Shown here in pieces: positions 34,395-42,988 of a stretch of 64,000 nt of DNA. A model generated the notes under the pieces. That model searched no databases. It had not been told where the DNA came from and saw only the letters and a program-made list of their open reading frames with translations. This DNA comes from Pseudidiomarina piscicola (GTDB lineage: Bacteria > Pseudomonadota > Gammaproteobacteria > Enterobacterales > Alteromonadaceae): positions 1 to 64,000 of the forward strand of contig NZ_CADCXY010000008.1 of assembly GCF_902806985.1 (NCBI RefSeq), read 5' to 3'. The position numbers and the translations under genes were made by a program. How positions within the stretch are numbered: position 1 is the stretch's first letter; each line of letters opens with the position of its first letter.

Positions 34395-35408
34395 ATGCGT
34401 GTGTTGGGTATCGAAACATCCTGTGATGAAACAGGAATCGCGATTTATGACACGGAACAAGGTCTCTTAGCTCATCAGCTTTATTCACAAGTTAAACTGC
34501 ATGCGGATTATGGTGGTGTGGTGCCTGAGCTGGCATCTCGCGATCATGTCCGCAAAGCGCTTCCTTTAATTCAAGCTGCTCTCGATGAAGCGCAACTCGA
34601 CGCAGCTGATATTGATGGTATCGCTTATACCGCGGGCCCAGGGCTGGTAGGGGCTCTACTAGTCGGTGCTTGTATTGGTCGCAGCCTCGCTTACGGTTGG
34701 CAAGTGCCTGCGGTTGCTGTTCATCATATGGAAGGGCACCTGCTTGCGCCTATGCTGGAAGATGTGGCGCCAGAATTTCCGTTTATCGCTTTACTGGTCT
34801 CTGGCGGCCATACGCAGTTGGTGAAAGTTGCTGGTATTGGTAGCTATCAATTGCTCGGCGAGTCGGTCGATGATGCGGCTGGCGAAGCATTTGATAAAAC
34901 CGCCAAGTTGATGGGCCTAGACTACCCGGGTGGACCGCGTTTGGCAGCCTTAGCTGAGCAGGGTGAAGCTGGGCACTATAAATTTCCTCGCCCCATGACC
35001 GACCGACCTGGGCTCGACTTTTCATTTAGTGGGCTTAAAACGTTTGCGGCCAACACCTTGGCCAAAGCAGAGCAAGACACGCAGACTCAAGCCAACATCG
35101 CGCGCGCGTTTCAAGAGGCGGTCGTCGATACCTTGGTGATAAAGTGTCGACGTGCGCTCAAAGAGACCGGACTGAAACGGTTAGTGGTTGCAGGCGGCGT
35201 CAGTGCGAACCACGAATTACGCCGTCAGTTGCATGATTTTGCGCGACAAATTAATGGCGAAGTGTTTTTCCCGCGAGCAGAATTCTGTACCGATAACGGC
35301 GCAATGATTGCTTACGCCGGCGCGCAGCGTTTAGCGGCGGGTGAGGCGGTAGATACCAAGGTGAAGACCTTTCCTCGTTGGCCGTTGGAGCAGTTGAATC
35401 AGCCGTAA
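34395..35408 (+). CDS. tsaD: tRNA threonylcarbamoyladenosine transferase subunit TsaD
   Basis: TsaD transfers the threonylcarbamoyl group to A37 of ANN-decoding tRNAs, with TsaB, TsaE and TsaC. The 337-residue ASKHA-fold protein shows IETSCDETG at the N-terminus, metal ligands His111 and His115 in [14 protein letters not shown] and [11 protein letters not shown] good GAGGTG site precedes the ATG. In many gammaproteobacteria it is followed by rpsU; here it faces plsY with a 6-nt gap. Confidence 0.96.
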   Translation: MRVLGIETSCDETGIAIYDTEQGLLAHQLYSQVKLHADYGGVVPELASRDHVRKALPLIQAALDEAQLDAADIDGIAYTAGPGLVGALLVGACIGRSLAYGWQVPAVAVHHMEGHLLAPMLEDVAPEFPFIALLVSGGHTQLVKVAGIGSYQLLGESVDDAAGEAFDKTAKLMGLDYPGGPRLAALAEQGEAGHYKFPRPMTDRPGLDFSFSGLKTFAANTLAKAEQDTQTQANIARAFQEAVVDTLVIKCRRALKETGLKRLVVAGGVSANHELRRQLHDFARQINGEVFFPRAEFCTDNGAMIAYAGAQRLAAGEAVDTKVKTFPRWPLEQLNQP

Positions 35409-35414
35409 CCAACA

Positions 35415-36005
35415 TTAATTACGGCGTTTGATCTGTTTTTCACTCCCTTGACGTAGGCGCGAAATATTCGCTTGATGCCGCCAAATAATAAGAATGGATA
35501 TCATGATCGTGGGCACGGTGTATTGCGGCTTGATCCAAAAGGCATAAAAAGGCGCCAGGGTAACGGTGATAATCGCAGCCAACGAAGACACTTTACTCAC
35601 TCGGAAAACCAATAGCCAAGTTGCGATCAGTAGCAGTGCCATTTGCCAAGCAACGGGAAACATTGTCCCCAAAGCTGTGGCCACGGCTTTGCCGCCCCGA
35701 AATTGAAAATAGAGCGGGAAGATATGACCAAGGCAGGCCGACACCGCGATCAAGCCTAAAAATAGCGGGGCAATACCGAAGAAATAGGAGACCCATACCG
35801 GTAACATGCCCTTGAGCACGTCAAAGCTAAGTGTCAGCACCGCTGGTAGCTTGCCACCTAGCCGATAGACATTGGTGGCCCCTGGGTTGTTAGAACCGTG
35901 GCAACGAGGGTCTGGCAAGCCAAAGAGCTTGCAAATAATTACGGCACTACTGAGAGAGCCAAACAAATAAGCCACAATAATGGCTAGGATTATTAATGCA
36001 CCCAT
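35415..36005 (-). CDS. plsY: Glycerol-3-phosphate acyltransferase PlsY
   Basis: PlsY acylates glycerol-3-phosphate with acyl phosphate at the inner membrane, the first step of phospholipid synthesis. The 196-residue product has several membrane helices and the motifs GSNNPGATNVYR, RFRGGKAVAT and a C-terminal short loop typical of the family. It is transcribed divergently from folB, as in E. coli. Confidence 0.95.
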   Translation of the reverse strand: MGALIILAIIVAYLFGSLSSAVIICKLFGLPDPRCHGSNNPGATNVYRLGGKLPAVLTLSFDVLKGMLPVWVSYFFGIAPLFLGLIAVSACLGHIFPLYFQFRGGKAVATALGTMFPVAWQMALLLIATWLLVFRVSKVSSLAAIITVTLAPFYAFWIKPQYTVPTIMISILIIWRHQANISRLRQGSEKQIKRRN

Positions 36006-36103
36006 ATAGTTTTTTTTCCGGCGCGCTTTCCGTTACTATGCAAAGCCCTAAGCATAAGCGCTTAGCGGGAAAATTTCTATGCCGATAATGAGAGTAGTGT
36101 GCA

Positions 36104-36457
36104 ATGGATAAGGTTTTTGTAAAGGGGCTAAGAACGTCAGCCCTGATTGGGGTGTTTGAGTGGGAGCATGAACAGCCCCAGCCGCTGGTGTTTGATCTTA
36201 CCATGGGGTGGGACCAACGTAGCGCAGCAGCGACGGATGAACTGCAATACGCACTTGATTATGACGCGGTGAGTAAAGCGGTGATTGCGTTGGTTGAATC
36301 TCGCCCGCGACAGCTAATAGAAACCGTTGCTGAAGAAGTTGCACAACTTATTATGGAACGCTTTCAAGTGACTGAAATAACAGTTTCGGTGAGTAAGCCG
36401 CAAGCGGTTGCGGCGGCAACAACTGTTGGTGTGGAAATTCATCGGAGCAAGAGCTGA
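36104..36457 (+). CDS. folB: Dihydroneopterin aldolase FolB
   Basis: FolB converts 7,8-dihydroneopterin to 6-hydroxymethyl-dihydropterin and glycolaldehyde in folate synthesis. The 117-residue product has the family's GLRTSALIGVFEWE start, YALDYDAVSKAV, the catalytic-site segment LIETVAEEVA with Glu74, and VSKPQAV near the C-terminus. folK starts 1 nt after its stop. Confidence 0.95.
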   Translation: MDKVFVKGLRTSALIGVFEWEHEQPQPLVFDLTMGWDQRSAAATDELQYALDYDAVSKAVIALVESRPRQLIETVAEEVAQLIMERFQVTEITVSVSKPQAVAAATTVGVEIHRSKS

Positions 36458-36458
36458 C

Positions 36459-37004
36459 ATGCGTCCGGCGCAGGTATTTTTGGGGCTGGGTAGCAATAGG
36501 CGCCGATATCATCATATCAATCTAGGCTTGCGGGCTTTGCATGACAGATTCGCCTCGGCAACCGCACCGATGCACGTGACACGGGTATTCGAAAGCGAGG
36601 CGGTTGGTTTTGCCGGGCATGACTTTTTAAATACTGTGGTGGCACTGCAAACGACTCTCTCGATAACCGAATTAGCGCAGGCATGTAAAGCAATTGAAAA
36701 GGGTCATGGTCACCTCTCAAGCGCCGCTAAGTATAGCCCCCGAACCTTAGATATTGATGTGCTGATGTATAATGACGAAGTTTGCTCAGCGCCAGTGCAG
36801 TTGCCGCGAGCGGAGATTATTCATAACGCTTTTGTACTTTGGCCACTGGCTGAACTTGCACCAGAAAAACGACATCCCGTTGACGGCCGAAAGTTAATAG
36901 ATATTTGGCGTAATTATCGTGGCGAACAACGGCTGCAACCGATAGAATTTGAATTTGAAAACCTACCTTATTTGGTGACTCCAACAATGAACAAGGAAGC
37001 CTAG
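36459..37004 (+). CDS. folK: 6-hydroxymethyl-7,8-dihydropterin pyrophosphokinase FolK
   Basis: FolK pyrophosphorylates the FolB product, so the two genes encode consecutive folate steps. From the ATG at 36459 (GGAG upstream) it has 181 residues. GLGSNRRR opens the protein, and [12 protein letters not shown] carries the Mg-binding aspartates. It is slightly longer than E. coli FolK at the C-terminus. An upstream in-frame ATG within folB would add 17 non-conserved residues and is rejected. Confidence 0.94.
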   Translation: MRPAQVFLGLGSNRRRYHHINLGLRALHDRFASATAPMHVTRVFESEAVGFAGHDFLNTVVALQTTLSITELAQACKAIEKGHGHLSSAAKYSPRTLDIDVLMYNDEVCSAPVQLPRAEIIHNAFVLWPLAELAPEKRHPVDGRKLIDIWRNYRGEQRLQPIEFEFENLPYLVTPTMNKEA

Positions 37005-37005
37005 T

Positions 37006-37800
37006 TTGAGTACATTTGAAGCCATTATTCTCGCGTTAATTCAGGGGCTAACAGAGTTTTTGCCGATTTCCAGCTCGGCCCATTTAATTTTGCCTTCGCA
37101 GCTTCTAGGTTGGCAAGACCAAGGCTTAGCTTTTGATGTGGCCGTGCATGTAGGAACCTTAGCTGCGGTGGTGTTCTACTATCGAAAAGAAGTCGGTGAG
37201 CTTATCGTTGGCTGGTTTAACAGCTGGCGCGGACAACACTCCAGCTATAGCCGTTTAGCTTGGTTTATCGTTTGGGCTACGGTCCCGGCTGGGGTGGCAG
37301 GGCTGCTCGGCAATGACCTACTGGAAAACTATGCGCGCTCGGCATTGGTGATAGGCACCACAACTATTGGCTTCGGTTTGCTGCTTTGGTTTGCCGATCG
37401 TCGCGCGAGTGAGCGCTCTTCGCTAGAGCGGTTAACACTCAAACAAGCGCTATTTATTGGTGTTGCCCAAGCGATTGCATTGATACCTGGCACGTCAAGG
37501 TCGGGAATCACCATTACGGCAGGTTTGCTGTTGGGACTTACGCGGACAGATGCCGCACGTTTTTCATTCTTATTATCAATACCGGTGATAGCCCTTGCGG
37601 GTGGGTATAAAGGTGTTCAGCTTGTGCAACAAGCTGAACCGGTCGCTTGGGGAATGGTCACTTTGGGCATGTTGGTGGCATTTTTTGCTGCTTACCTATG
37701 CATTAAGCTGTTCTTACAGGTCATCGAGCGCATGGGAATGCTACCTTTTGTCATTTACCGCTTAGCGTTAGGCTTGTTACTCTTCGCTTTCTTTGTTTAA
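37006..37800 (+). CDS. uppP: Undecaprenyl-diphosphate phosphatase UppP (BacA)
   Basis: UppP dephosphorylates undecaprenyl diphosphate and so recycles the lipid carrier for peptidoglycan and LPS O-antigen. The 264-residue polytopic membrane protein has both active-site motifs, [16 protein letters not shown] near the N-terminus and [11 protein letters not shown]. The start is TTG, one nucleotide after the folK stop, with AAGGAAG upstream. Its 3' end overlaps convergent cca by 24 bp. Confidence 0.94.
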   Translation: MSTFEAIILALIQGLTEFLPISSSAHLILPSQLLGWQDQGLAFDVAVHVGTLAAVVFYYRKEVGELIVGWFNSWRGQHSSYSRLAWFIVWATVPAGVAGLLGNDLLENYARSALVIGTTTIGFGLLLWFADRRASERSSLERLTLKQALFIGVAQAIALIPGTSRSGITITAGLLLGLTRTDAARFSFLLSIPVIALAGGYKGVQLVQQAEPVAWGMVTLGMLVAFFAAYLCIKLFLQVIERMGMLPFVIYRLALGLLLFAFFV

Positions 37801-38895
37801 CACGGTAGCGATGACCTGTTCGCGTGCGTCTTGAACCGCGGCCCCAATTGCTGGGCCGCGAAGTTGTTCGCCGCGGTTTGCCGCCTGCGTGATAAGGTCG
37901 CTGGCCGATATGTCAGTGGCCGCCTGAAAGGCGCGTTTAAGAGTGTTTTGCTGCGACTCGGGCAGGCCTTGTTGGTGCCATAGCTCGGTTAGCTTTTCGA
38001 AACGTTCGGGGCGGCGCCAACAGTCGGCCTGCTGTAAACAAGCACAGAACACCCTTGGGCAGGTTAATGAGTGCCTACTCGGGTGCCATTGGCAGCTCAG
38101 TTGCCCCAACTTTGTCCATTCGTTTGGCACTTTTAACCGCGCACAAATCGCGTCGACATCAGCTTCCTCATGTTCGCCCATCCATAACCCAAATTTGATG
38201 TCAGCGCTTTCCTTTTTAGCGTTTTTTAAGCGTTTGACGACCCGGGTAAAGAGTTTTTCGTCGGTGAGCTCTGGGAACCAAGGTCGCAATGCTTGAGCGC
38301 GCCGCAGCACCTCGAAATAGACATCAGCTCGTGTCGTGGAGAGCGCTTTCACTGTTTCGACCCACACGCGTTCATTGGCCAGGGTGCTCAGTTCGTCGGC
38401 TGCGCTGATTTCTTGCATCAGCGCTAGAGTTTCGTCTGCTACGACAAAGCCATCATTGGCAAATCGTGCCGCAAACCTCGCTGCCCTGAGAACACGTAAA
38501 GGGTCTTCGACAAACGCCGGCGAGACATGACGGATAATACGCGCATCGATATCGTCGACCCCACCGTAAGGATCAATCAACTCGCCATCGTCGGCCTGAG
38601 CAATCGCATTGATAGTGAGGTCTCGGCGTTCTAGATCTTGCTCTAGGGTAACCTTAGGCGTGGCGGCAATCACGAAGCCGGTGTAGCCGCGGCCCGATTT
38701 GCGCTCGGTGCGCGCCAATGCATATTCTTCATTGGTTTCGGGATGCAGAAATACGGGAAAGTCTTTGCCTACCTGACGATAGCCTAGTTCTAGCATTTCT
38801 GCAGGCGTTGCACCAACCACCACATAGTCGCGTTCATGAATGGCCTTACCTAATAAATTATCGCGTACTGCACCACCGACCAGATAAACGTTCAC
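37777..38895 (-). CDS. cca: CCA-adding enzyme (tRNA nucleotidyltransferase)
   Basis: It adds or repairs the 3' CCA of tRNA. The 372-residue class II nucleotidyltransferase has [39 protein letters not shown] and a helical C-terminal part. It lacks the HD phosphohydrolase domain of E. coli Cca (412 residues), as is common. The first of the two catalytic carboxylates (Asp21 and Asp23 in E. coli) is Glu here (HERDYVVVG). The ends of cca and uppP overlap by 24 bp. Confidence 0.93.
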   Translation of the reverse strand: MNVYLVGGAVRDNLLGKAIHERDYVVVGATPAEMLELGYRQVGKDFPVFLHPETNEEYALARTERKSGRGYTGFVIAATPKVTLEQDLERRDLTINAIAQADDGELIDPYGGVDDIDARIIRHVSPAFVEDPLRVLRAARFAARFANDGFVVADETLALMQEISAADELSTLANERVWVETVKALSTTRADVYFEVLRRAQALRPWFPELTDEKLFTRVVKRLKNAKKESADIKFGLWMGEHEEADVDAICARLKVPNEWTKLGQLSCQWHPSRHSLTCPRVFCACLQQADCWRRPERFEKLTELWHQQGLPESQQNTLKRAFQAATDISASDLITQAANRGEQLRGPAIGAAVQDAREQVIATVLNKESEE

Positions 38896-38987
38896 ACTCT
38901 ACTCCTAAATTAGTTATGCTGATGATGGCGAATGACTAGCCCTGATGCAAGTCAGTCGTTACACTGAAGTTCGTTTAACGTTGGCAA

Positions 38988-40460
38988 ATGACCACTATTA
39001 TGTACCTCAATTACTTTGGCTTACAAACGGAACCCTTCTCGATCGCACCTGATCCGAGCTTTCTTTATTTGAGCGAGCGTCACCAAGAAGCGCTTGCGCA
39101 TTTAAGTTACGGTCTACAGGGAAGTGGCGGCTTTATTCTGTTAACAGGGGAGGTTGGTACGGGCAAAACGACAGTGTCTCGTGCCCTACTCGAAAGGTTA
39201 CCGGAGCAAACGCGCACGGCATTTATTTTGAATCCCATGCTCAACGAAACCGAGTTACTGGCAACGCTATGTGACGAGTTCGGTATCCGCTATGCCAAGC
39301 GTAACATCACCAACAAACGGCTCACCGATAAACTGTCAGAGTTTTTGCTGGCGGCGCATGCTGAAGGTGAGCAATGTGTTGTACTAATCGACGAAGCGCA
39401 GCATTTGAGGCCCCAGGTACTTGAGCAACTGCGTCTGTTAACGAACCTGGAAACCAATCAAAGTAAGTTGCTACGGGTTATTTTGATTGGCCAGCCAGAA
39501 CTCCAAGATCTACTACGACGCCGTGAGTTACGCCAACTGGCGCAACGCATCACCGCCCGCTATCACTTGTTGCCTTTGCAGCAGAGTGACACTGAGCGGT
39601 ATGTGAATTATCGATTACAAGTTGCGGGGGCGCAGCGCGCGTTGTTTGACAAAACCGCATTACGCTTGGTGCATCGTTTCAGTGGCGGGATCCCACGGCG
39701 ACTTAATTTGCTGTGCGATCGCGCCTTGCTAGCAGCTTACAATGATCAAGTGCACGTTGTCGGGCGCGCGCAACTGAAACATGCGGTGAAGGAACTTGAG
39801 CTTGATGCTGGTCAGCAACGCCCCTCCCTGGGGGGCCGTTGGGCTATGGCCAGTGTGGTAATGGTCGCACTGGCGATGGGTGCTACGGGCGCCTGGTTTT
39901 GGCAACACAAGGCAGCGCCAACGAGTCAGCCAAGCGCGAAACTGACGCAGCAAGAACAACCGATGCGTGCGCTCATGAGGGCTTGGCAACTACCGCAGCC
40001 AGCAACAGAAACGACTTTGTGCGATTGGGTCAATCAATACCAACTAAGCTGCGTTAAAGGAAGGCTGCGTTTCGACCGCATTTTAGCGTTGAACTTGCCG
40101 GTTTTGCTGCAACTTAATTCTGGCGATTGGCAGTGGGTCGATAGCGCTGCGGTGACTCCTGATGATGATTGGAACGGTGAGTTTCTCGCTGTTTTCCCGC
40201 AGCCGCCGGGTTATCGCTTAGAGGATCCGCAAACGTATCAAAGCTGGTTACAAGACCAGCTTGCACATTACCTTCCGGCGGCGGCTCTAGCTCGTGAAGG
40301 TGATCAACTTAACGCCTTGGCGCAAGCTGTACAACGTCAACATGGGCTGCCAATAACGGGCGAGCTGGACGGCGTTACTTTGGCATGGTTAGCGAGCCAT
40401 CATACCGAACTGGGCCCGCGCCTAAAAACCACCTCACCTGTTGATGGAGAAGTCAACTAA
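38988..40460 (+). CDS. gspA: Type II secretion assembly ATPase GspA (ExeA)
   Basis: GspA works with GspB to open the peptidoglycan for assembly of the secretin GspD. The 490-residue protein has an AAA ATPase domain with Walker A GEVGTGKT (54-61) and LIDEAQ, a single membrane helix near 284-304, and a C-terminal peptidoglycan-binding domain (QRQHGLPITGELDG). An alternative ATG at 39000 (MYLNYFGL) would match the family start better; neither has a strong ribosome site. MshM is a related alternative, but the adjacent gspB favours GspA. It overlaps gspB by 1 nt (TAATG). Confidence 0.88.
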   Translation: MTTIMYLNYFGLQTEPFSIAPDPSFLYLSERHQEALAHLSYGLQGSGGFILLTGEVGTGKTTVSRALLERLPEQTRTAFILNPMLNETELLATLCDEFGIRYAKRNITNKRLTDKLSEFLLAAHAEGEQCVVLIDEAQHLRPQVLEQLRLLTNLETNQSKLLRVILIGQPELQDLLRRRELRQLAQRITARYHLLPLQQSDTERYVNYRLQVAGAQRALFDKTALRLVHRFSGGIPRRLNLLCDRALLAAYNDQVHVVGRAQLKHAVKELELDAGQQRPSLGGRWAMASVVMVALAMGATGAWFWQHKAAPTSQPSAKLTQQEQPMRALMRAWQLPQPATETTLCDWVNQYQLSCVKGRLRFDRILALNLPVLLQLNSGDWQWVDSAAVTPDDDWNGEFLAVFPQPPGYRLEDPQTYQSWLQDQLAHYLPAAALAREGDQLNALAQAVQRQHGLPITGELDGVTLAWLASHHTELGPRLKTTSPVDGEVN

Positions 40461-41158
40461 TGTCTTCAGTTTTGAAAGCGTTACGACAACAGCAGTCGCA
40501 ACTGATACCGACACAGGCGGCCATTGCACTTGCGCCCGCGCGGACATCGCCGGCGACCGTCAACTGGCTGAAATGGTTACTTATCCCCATAGCAGGACTC
40601 GCTGGCTGGCTGATAGTAGCTGGGCTTACAGCGCCGACGCAGTTGCAAACCACCTCAGCACCGCCGCCTCAATCATCGTGGCAAGTGGGAGAGCCTCAAC
40701 CGGTACGCCATGTTGCAGTAATTGCACCTCGCGCTACTGCGGCAAAGCCAGCGCCTGAAGTAGAGCGTCCTACGGTGTCCAGTTTTACTTCGCCACAATC
40801 GGTCCCGGTTGAGCAAGGGGTGGATTTAAACGAGGTTCCCGCCGATTTACTGAGCGCGTTTGAGGAGGCTATTGCGGCGACAGGGCAAGGCCCGACCGAA
40901 CAATCATCGGTATTGCCGCGAATAAACGAGCTACAGCCGACCATGCAATCACGCATCCCAAGTTTTTCCTATGATGCACACCAGTATTCGTCGCGCACTC
41001 ATGAACGCTTTATAAGCCTGGCCGGGCAGCGATTGCGTCAAGGCGATCTTTGGCAAGGAATTCAAGTTCTTACCATTGCACCTAACCATGTGGTTTTAGC
41101 CCTTGGCAAGCAAGCCTTCCAGCAACCAGCGTTAGAAGACTGGACAAGCAGCGATTAA
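40460..41158 (+). CDS. gspB: Type II secretion assembly protein GspB
   Basis: The 232-residue protein has a short cytoplasmic N-terminus, one membrane helix (about 36-56), a Pro/Ala/Gln-rich periplasmic linker and a C-terminal GspB domain (about 170-232, with FISLAGQRLRQGDLW and VVLALGKQAFQQ). It forms an inner-membrane complex with GspA. The core secretion genes (gspC-N) are not in the window, as in Aeromonas where exeAB is a separate operon. Confidence 0.87.
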   Translation: MSSVLKALRQQQSQLIPTQAAIALAPARTSPATVNWLKWLLIPIAGLAGWLIVAGLTAPTQLQTTSAPPPQSSWQVGEPQPVRHVAVIAPRATAAKPAPEVERPTVSSFTSPQSVPVEQGVDLNEVPADLLSAFEEAIAATGQGPTEQSSVLPRINELQPTMQSRIPSFSYDAHQYSSRTHERFISLAGQRLRQGDLWQGIQVLTIAPNHVVLALGKQAFQQPALEDWTSSD

Positions 41159-41169
41159 CTTGATATTAA

Positions 41170-41210
41170 AACACCTGTTTAAATTCATTGTTTGATTTTA
41201 TAGAGGTGTT
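41170..41210 (+). promoter_or_regulatory. Inverted repeat that could mask the acyl-CoA dehydrogenase ribosome site
   Basis: AACACCT (41170-41176) is complementary to AGGTGTT (41204-41210), which contains the GAGGTG ribosome binding site of the gene starting at 41213. The stem is 7 bp with a 27-nt AT-rich loop, so the effect on translation is uncertain. Confidence 0.3.
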
Positions 41211-41212
41211 GT

Positions 41213-42988
41213 ATGGCTGACTATCGGGTCCCTCGTGACGACATGCAGTTTTTGCTGCAAGACGTTTTCCAAGTAGAGCAAGATTGGGCGCGCTTCCCTG
41301 CGCTTGAAGACGTTGACATGGATATGGCGACGGCCATTATTGATGAGGCGGCAAAGTTCACGGAAACCGTGATTGCTCCTCATGCTCGGGCTGCCGACGA
41401 GGAAGGTGTTCGCTTTGATAACGGCAGCGTTACAACACCGGAAAAATATAAAGAAAACTTCCAACAACTTGCCGCAGGTGGTTGGGTAGGCGTCACCGCT
41501 AACCCAGAGTTTGGTGGTATGGGCTTACCTAAAGTGGTTTCTGCGCAATATGAAGAAATGCTTTGCGCGGCGGATATCTCGTTTTCACTCTACCCAGGAC
41601 TTACCGCTGGCGCGATTATTGCGATTGACGCGCATGGTAGTGATGAACTGAAAAGCTTATATCTACCCCGTATGACAGCGGGTGAGTGGACCGGCACTAT
41701 GTGCTTAACTGAACCTCATGCCGGCACCGACTTGGGTATTATTCGAAGCAAAGCTGAACCACAAGAAGACGGTAGTTGCGCGATTACCGGAACCAAAATA
41801 TTTATCACCGGTGGCGAACATGACTTAACCGAGAACATTGTTCACTTGGTGCTTGCTAAATTGCCCGACGCACCTGCTGGTAGCAAAGGTATTAGTCTAT
41901 TTTTAGTACCCAAATTCTTACCTGATGCGCAAGGCAATGTGGGCGAGCGAAACAGTCTTGAGTGCGGCTCCATCGAGCATAAAATGGGTATCCATGCCTC
42001 TGCAACTTGTGTGATGAACTTTGACGGTGCCAAAGGTTGGCTTGTGGGTGAACCTCATCAGGGCTTGCCGGCAATGTTTACGATGATGAACTATGAGCGT
42101 TTAGGCGTTGGTATTCAGGGCTTAGGCGCAGCGGCTCGCTCGTACCAGAATGCCTTAGAATACGCGCAAGATCGCTTGCAAGGGCGCGGTGAAAAGGCGA
42201 CCCGCGAAATGGACAAAGAGGCCGATCCGTTGATTGTGCATGGCGATATTCGCCGCATGTTATTGACCATGAAAGCCTTTGTAGAAGGTGGTCGTGCTTT
42301 CTCTAGCTATGTTGGCCAGCAGCTTGATATTGCGAAATACAGTGACGATGCCAACGAGAAAAAGCGCGCGGATGCGCTGGTTGCATTGTTAACCCCAATT
42401 GCGAAAGCATTTATCACTGATACCGGTTATGAAACCACAGTGATCGGACAGCAAGTATTTGGCGGTCATGGCTATGTTCGCGAATGGGGACAAGAACAGT
42501 TGGTGCGTGATTGCCGTATCGCGCAAATTTATGAAGGAACAAACGGCATCCAGGCCCTCGACCTCCTTGGCCGTAAGGTTGCAGGTTCGCGTGGTGAATT
42601 GTTAAAACCACTGTTGGCCGACATTCAAGCCTTATTAGCTGAACCAGTGCCAGAACTTGCTACGGAGTATGCACAGTTGGAGCAGGCGGTCGCGCGCGTG
42701 AGTGAAGTGACGGAGCAGGTGCTCGGACAAGTTATGCAGGACGAAAACGTTATTAACAGCGTCGCAGTAGAGTATTTGCACTTGTTAGGCTACGTTATCT
42801 ACGGCTACTTATGGTTACGGATGGCAAAAACAGCACAGCCACTGTTAGCTGAACGGCCTTATTTGTCGAGCAAGGTGAAAACTGCGAAGTTCTTTATGGC
42901 GCGCTTATTGCCGCGAGTTGAAAGCTTGGCCGCCGCCGTCGAAGACGGCAGCCAATCGCTTTACTTACACGAGTTGAGTGAGTTTTAA
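41213..42988 (+). CDS. Acyl-CoA dehydrogenase, DmdC-like with C-terminal domain
   Basis: This FAD enzyme introduces the alpha-beta double bond into an acyl-CoA. The 591-residue length and the extra C-terminal domain (about 460-591) place it with the DmdC/long acyl-CoA dehydrogenases common in marine bacteria. MCLTEPHAGTDLG is the FAD signature, and the catalytic Glu is in IYEGTNGIQ (about residue 440). The substrate could be a fatty acyl-CoA or methylmercaptopropionyl-CoA; no DMSP genes are nearby, so fatty acid oxidation is the safer reading. Its stop interlocks with that of putA. Confidence 0.88.
   Translation: MADYRVPRDDMQFLLQDVFQVEQDWARFPALEDVDMDMATAIIDEAAKFTETVIAPHARAADEEGVRFDNGSVTTPEKYKENFQQLAAGGWVGVTANPEFGGMGLPKVVSAQYEEMLCAADISFSLYPGLTAGAIIAIDAHGSDELKSLYLPRMTAGEWTGTMCLTEPHAGTDLGIIRSKAEPQEDGSCAITGTKIFITGGEHDLTENIVHLVLAKLPDAPAGSKGISLFLVPKFLPDAQGNVGERNSLECGSIEHKMGIHASATCVMNFDGAKGWLVGEPHQGLPAMFTMMNYERLGVGIQGLGAAARSYQNALEYAQDRLQGRGEKATREMDKEADPLIVHGDIRRMLLTMKAFVEGGRAFSSYVGQQLDIAKYSDDANEKKRADALVALLTPIAKAFITDTGYETTVIGQQVFGGHGYVREWGQEQLVRDCRIAQIYEGTNGIQALDLLGRKVAGSRGELLKPLLADIQALLAEPVPELATEYAQLEQAVARVSEVTEQVLGQVMQDENVINSVAVEYLHLLGYVIYGYLWLRMAKTAQPLLAERPYLSSKVKTAKFFMARLLPRVESLAAAVEDGSQSLYLHELSEF

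Noticed and set aside
36048-36065. Palindromic TAAGCGCTTA between plsY and folB as an operator
   Set aside because: Short palindromes of this size are expected by chance in 64 kb, and no matching regulator site is known to me.
37777-38895. Cca as a truncated gene (372 against 412 residues in E. coli)
   Set aside because: The missing part corresponds to the optional HD domain; many proteobacterial enzymes are this length and the core motifs are complete.
38988-40460. MSHA pilus ATPase MshM instead of GspA
   Set aside because: The C-terminal peptidoglycan-binding domain and the adjacent GspB-domain protein fit the GspAB pair; no msh genes are near.
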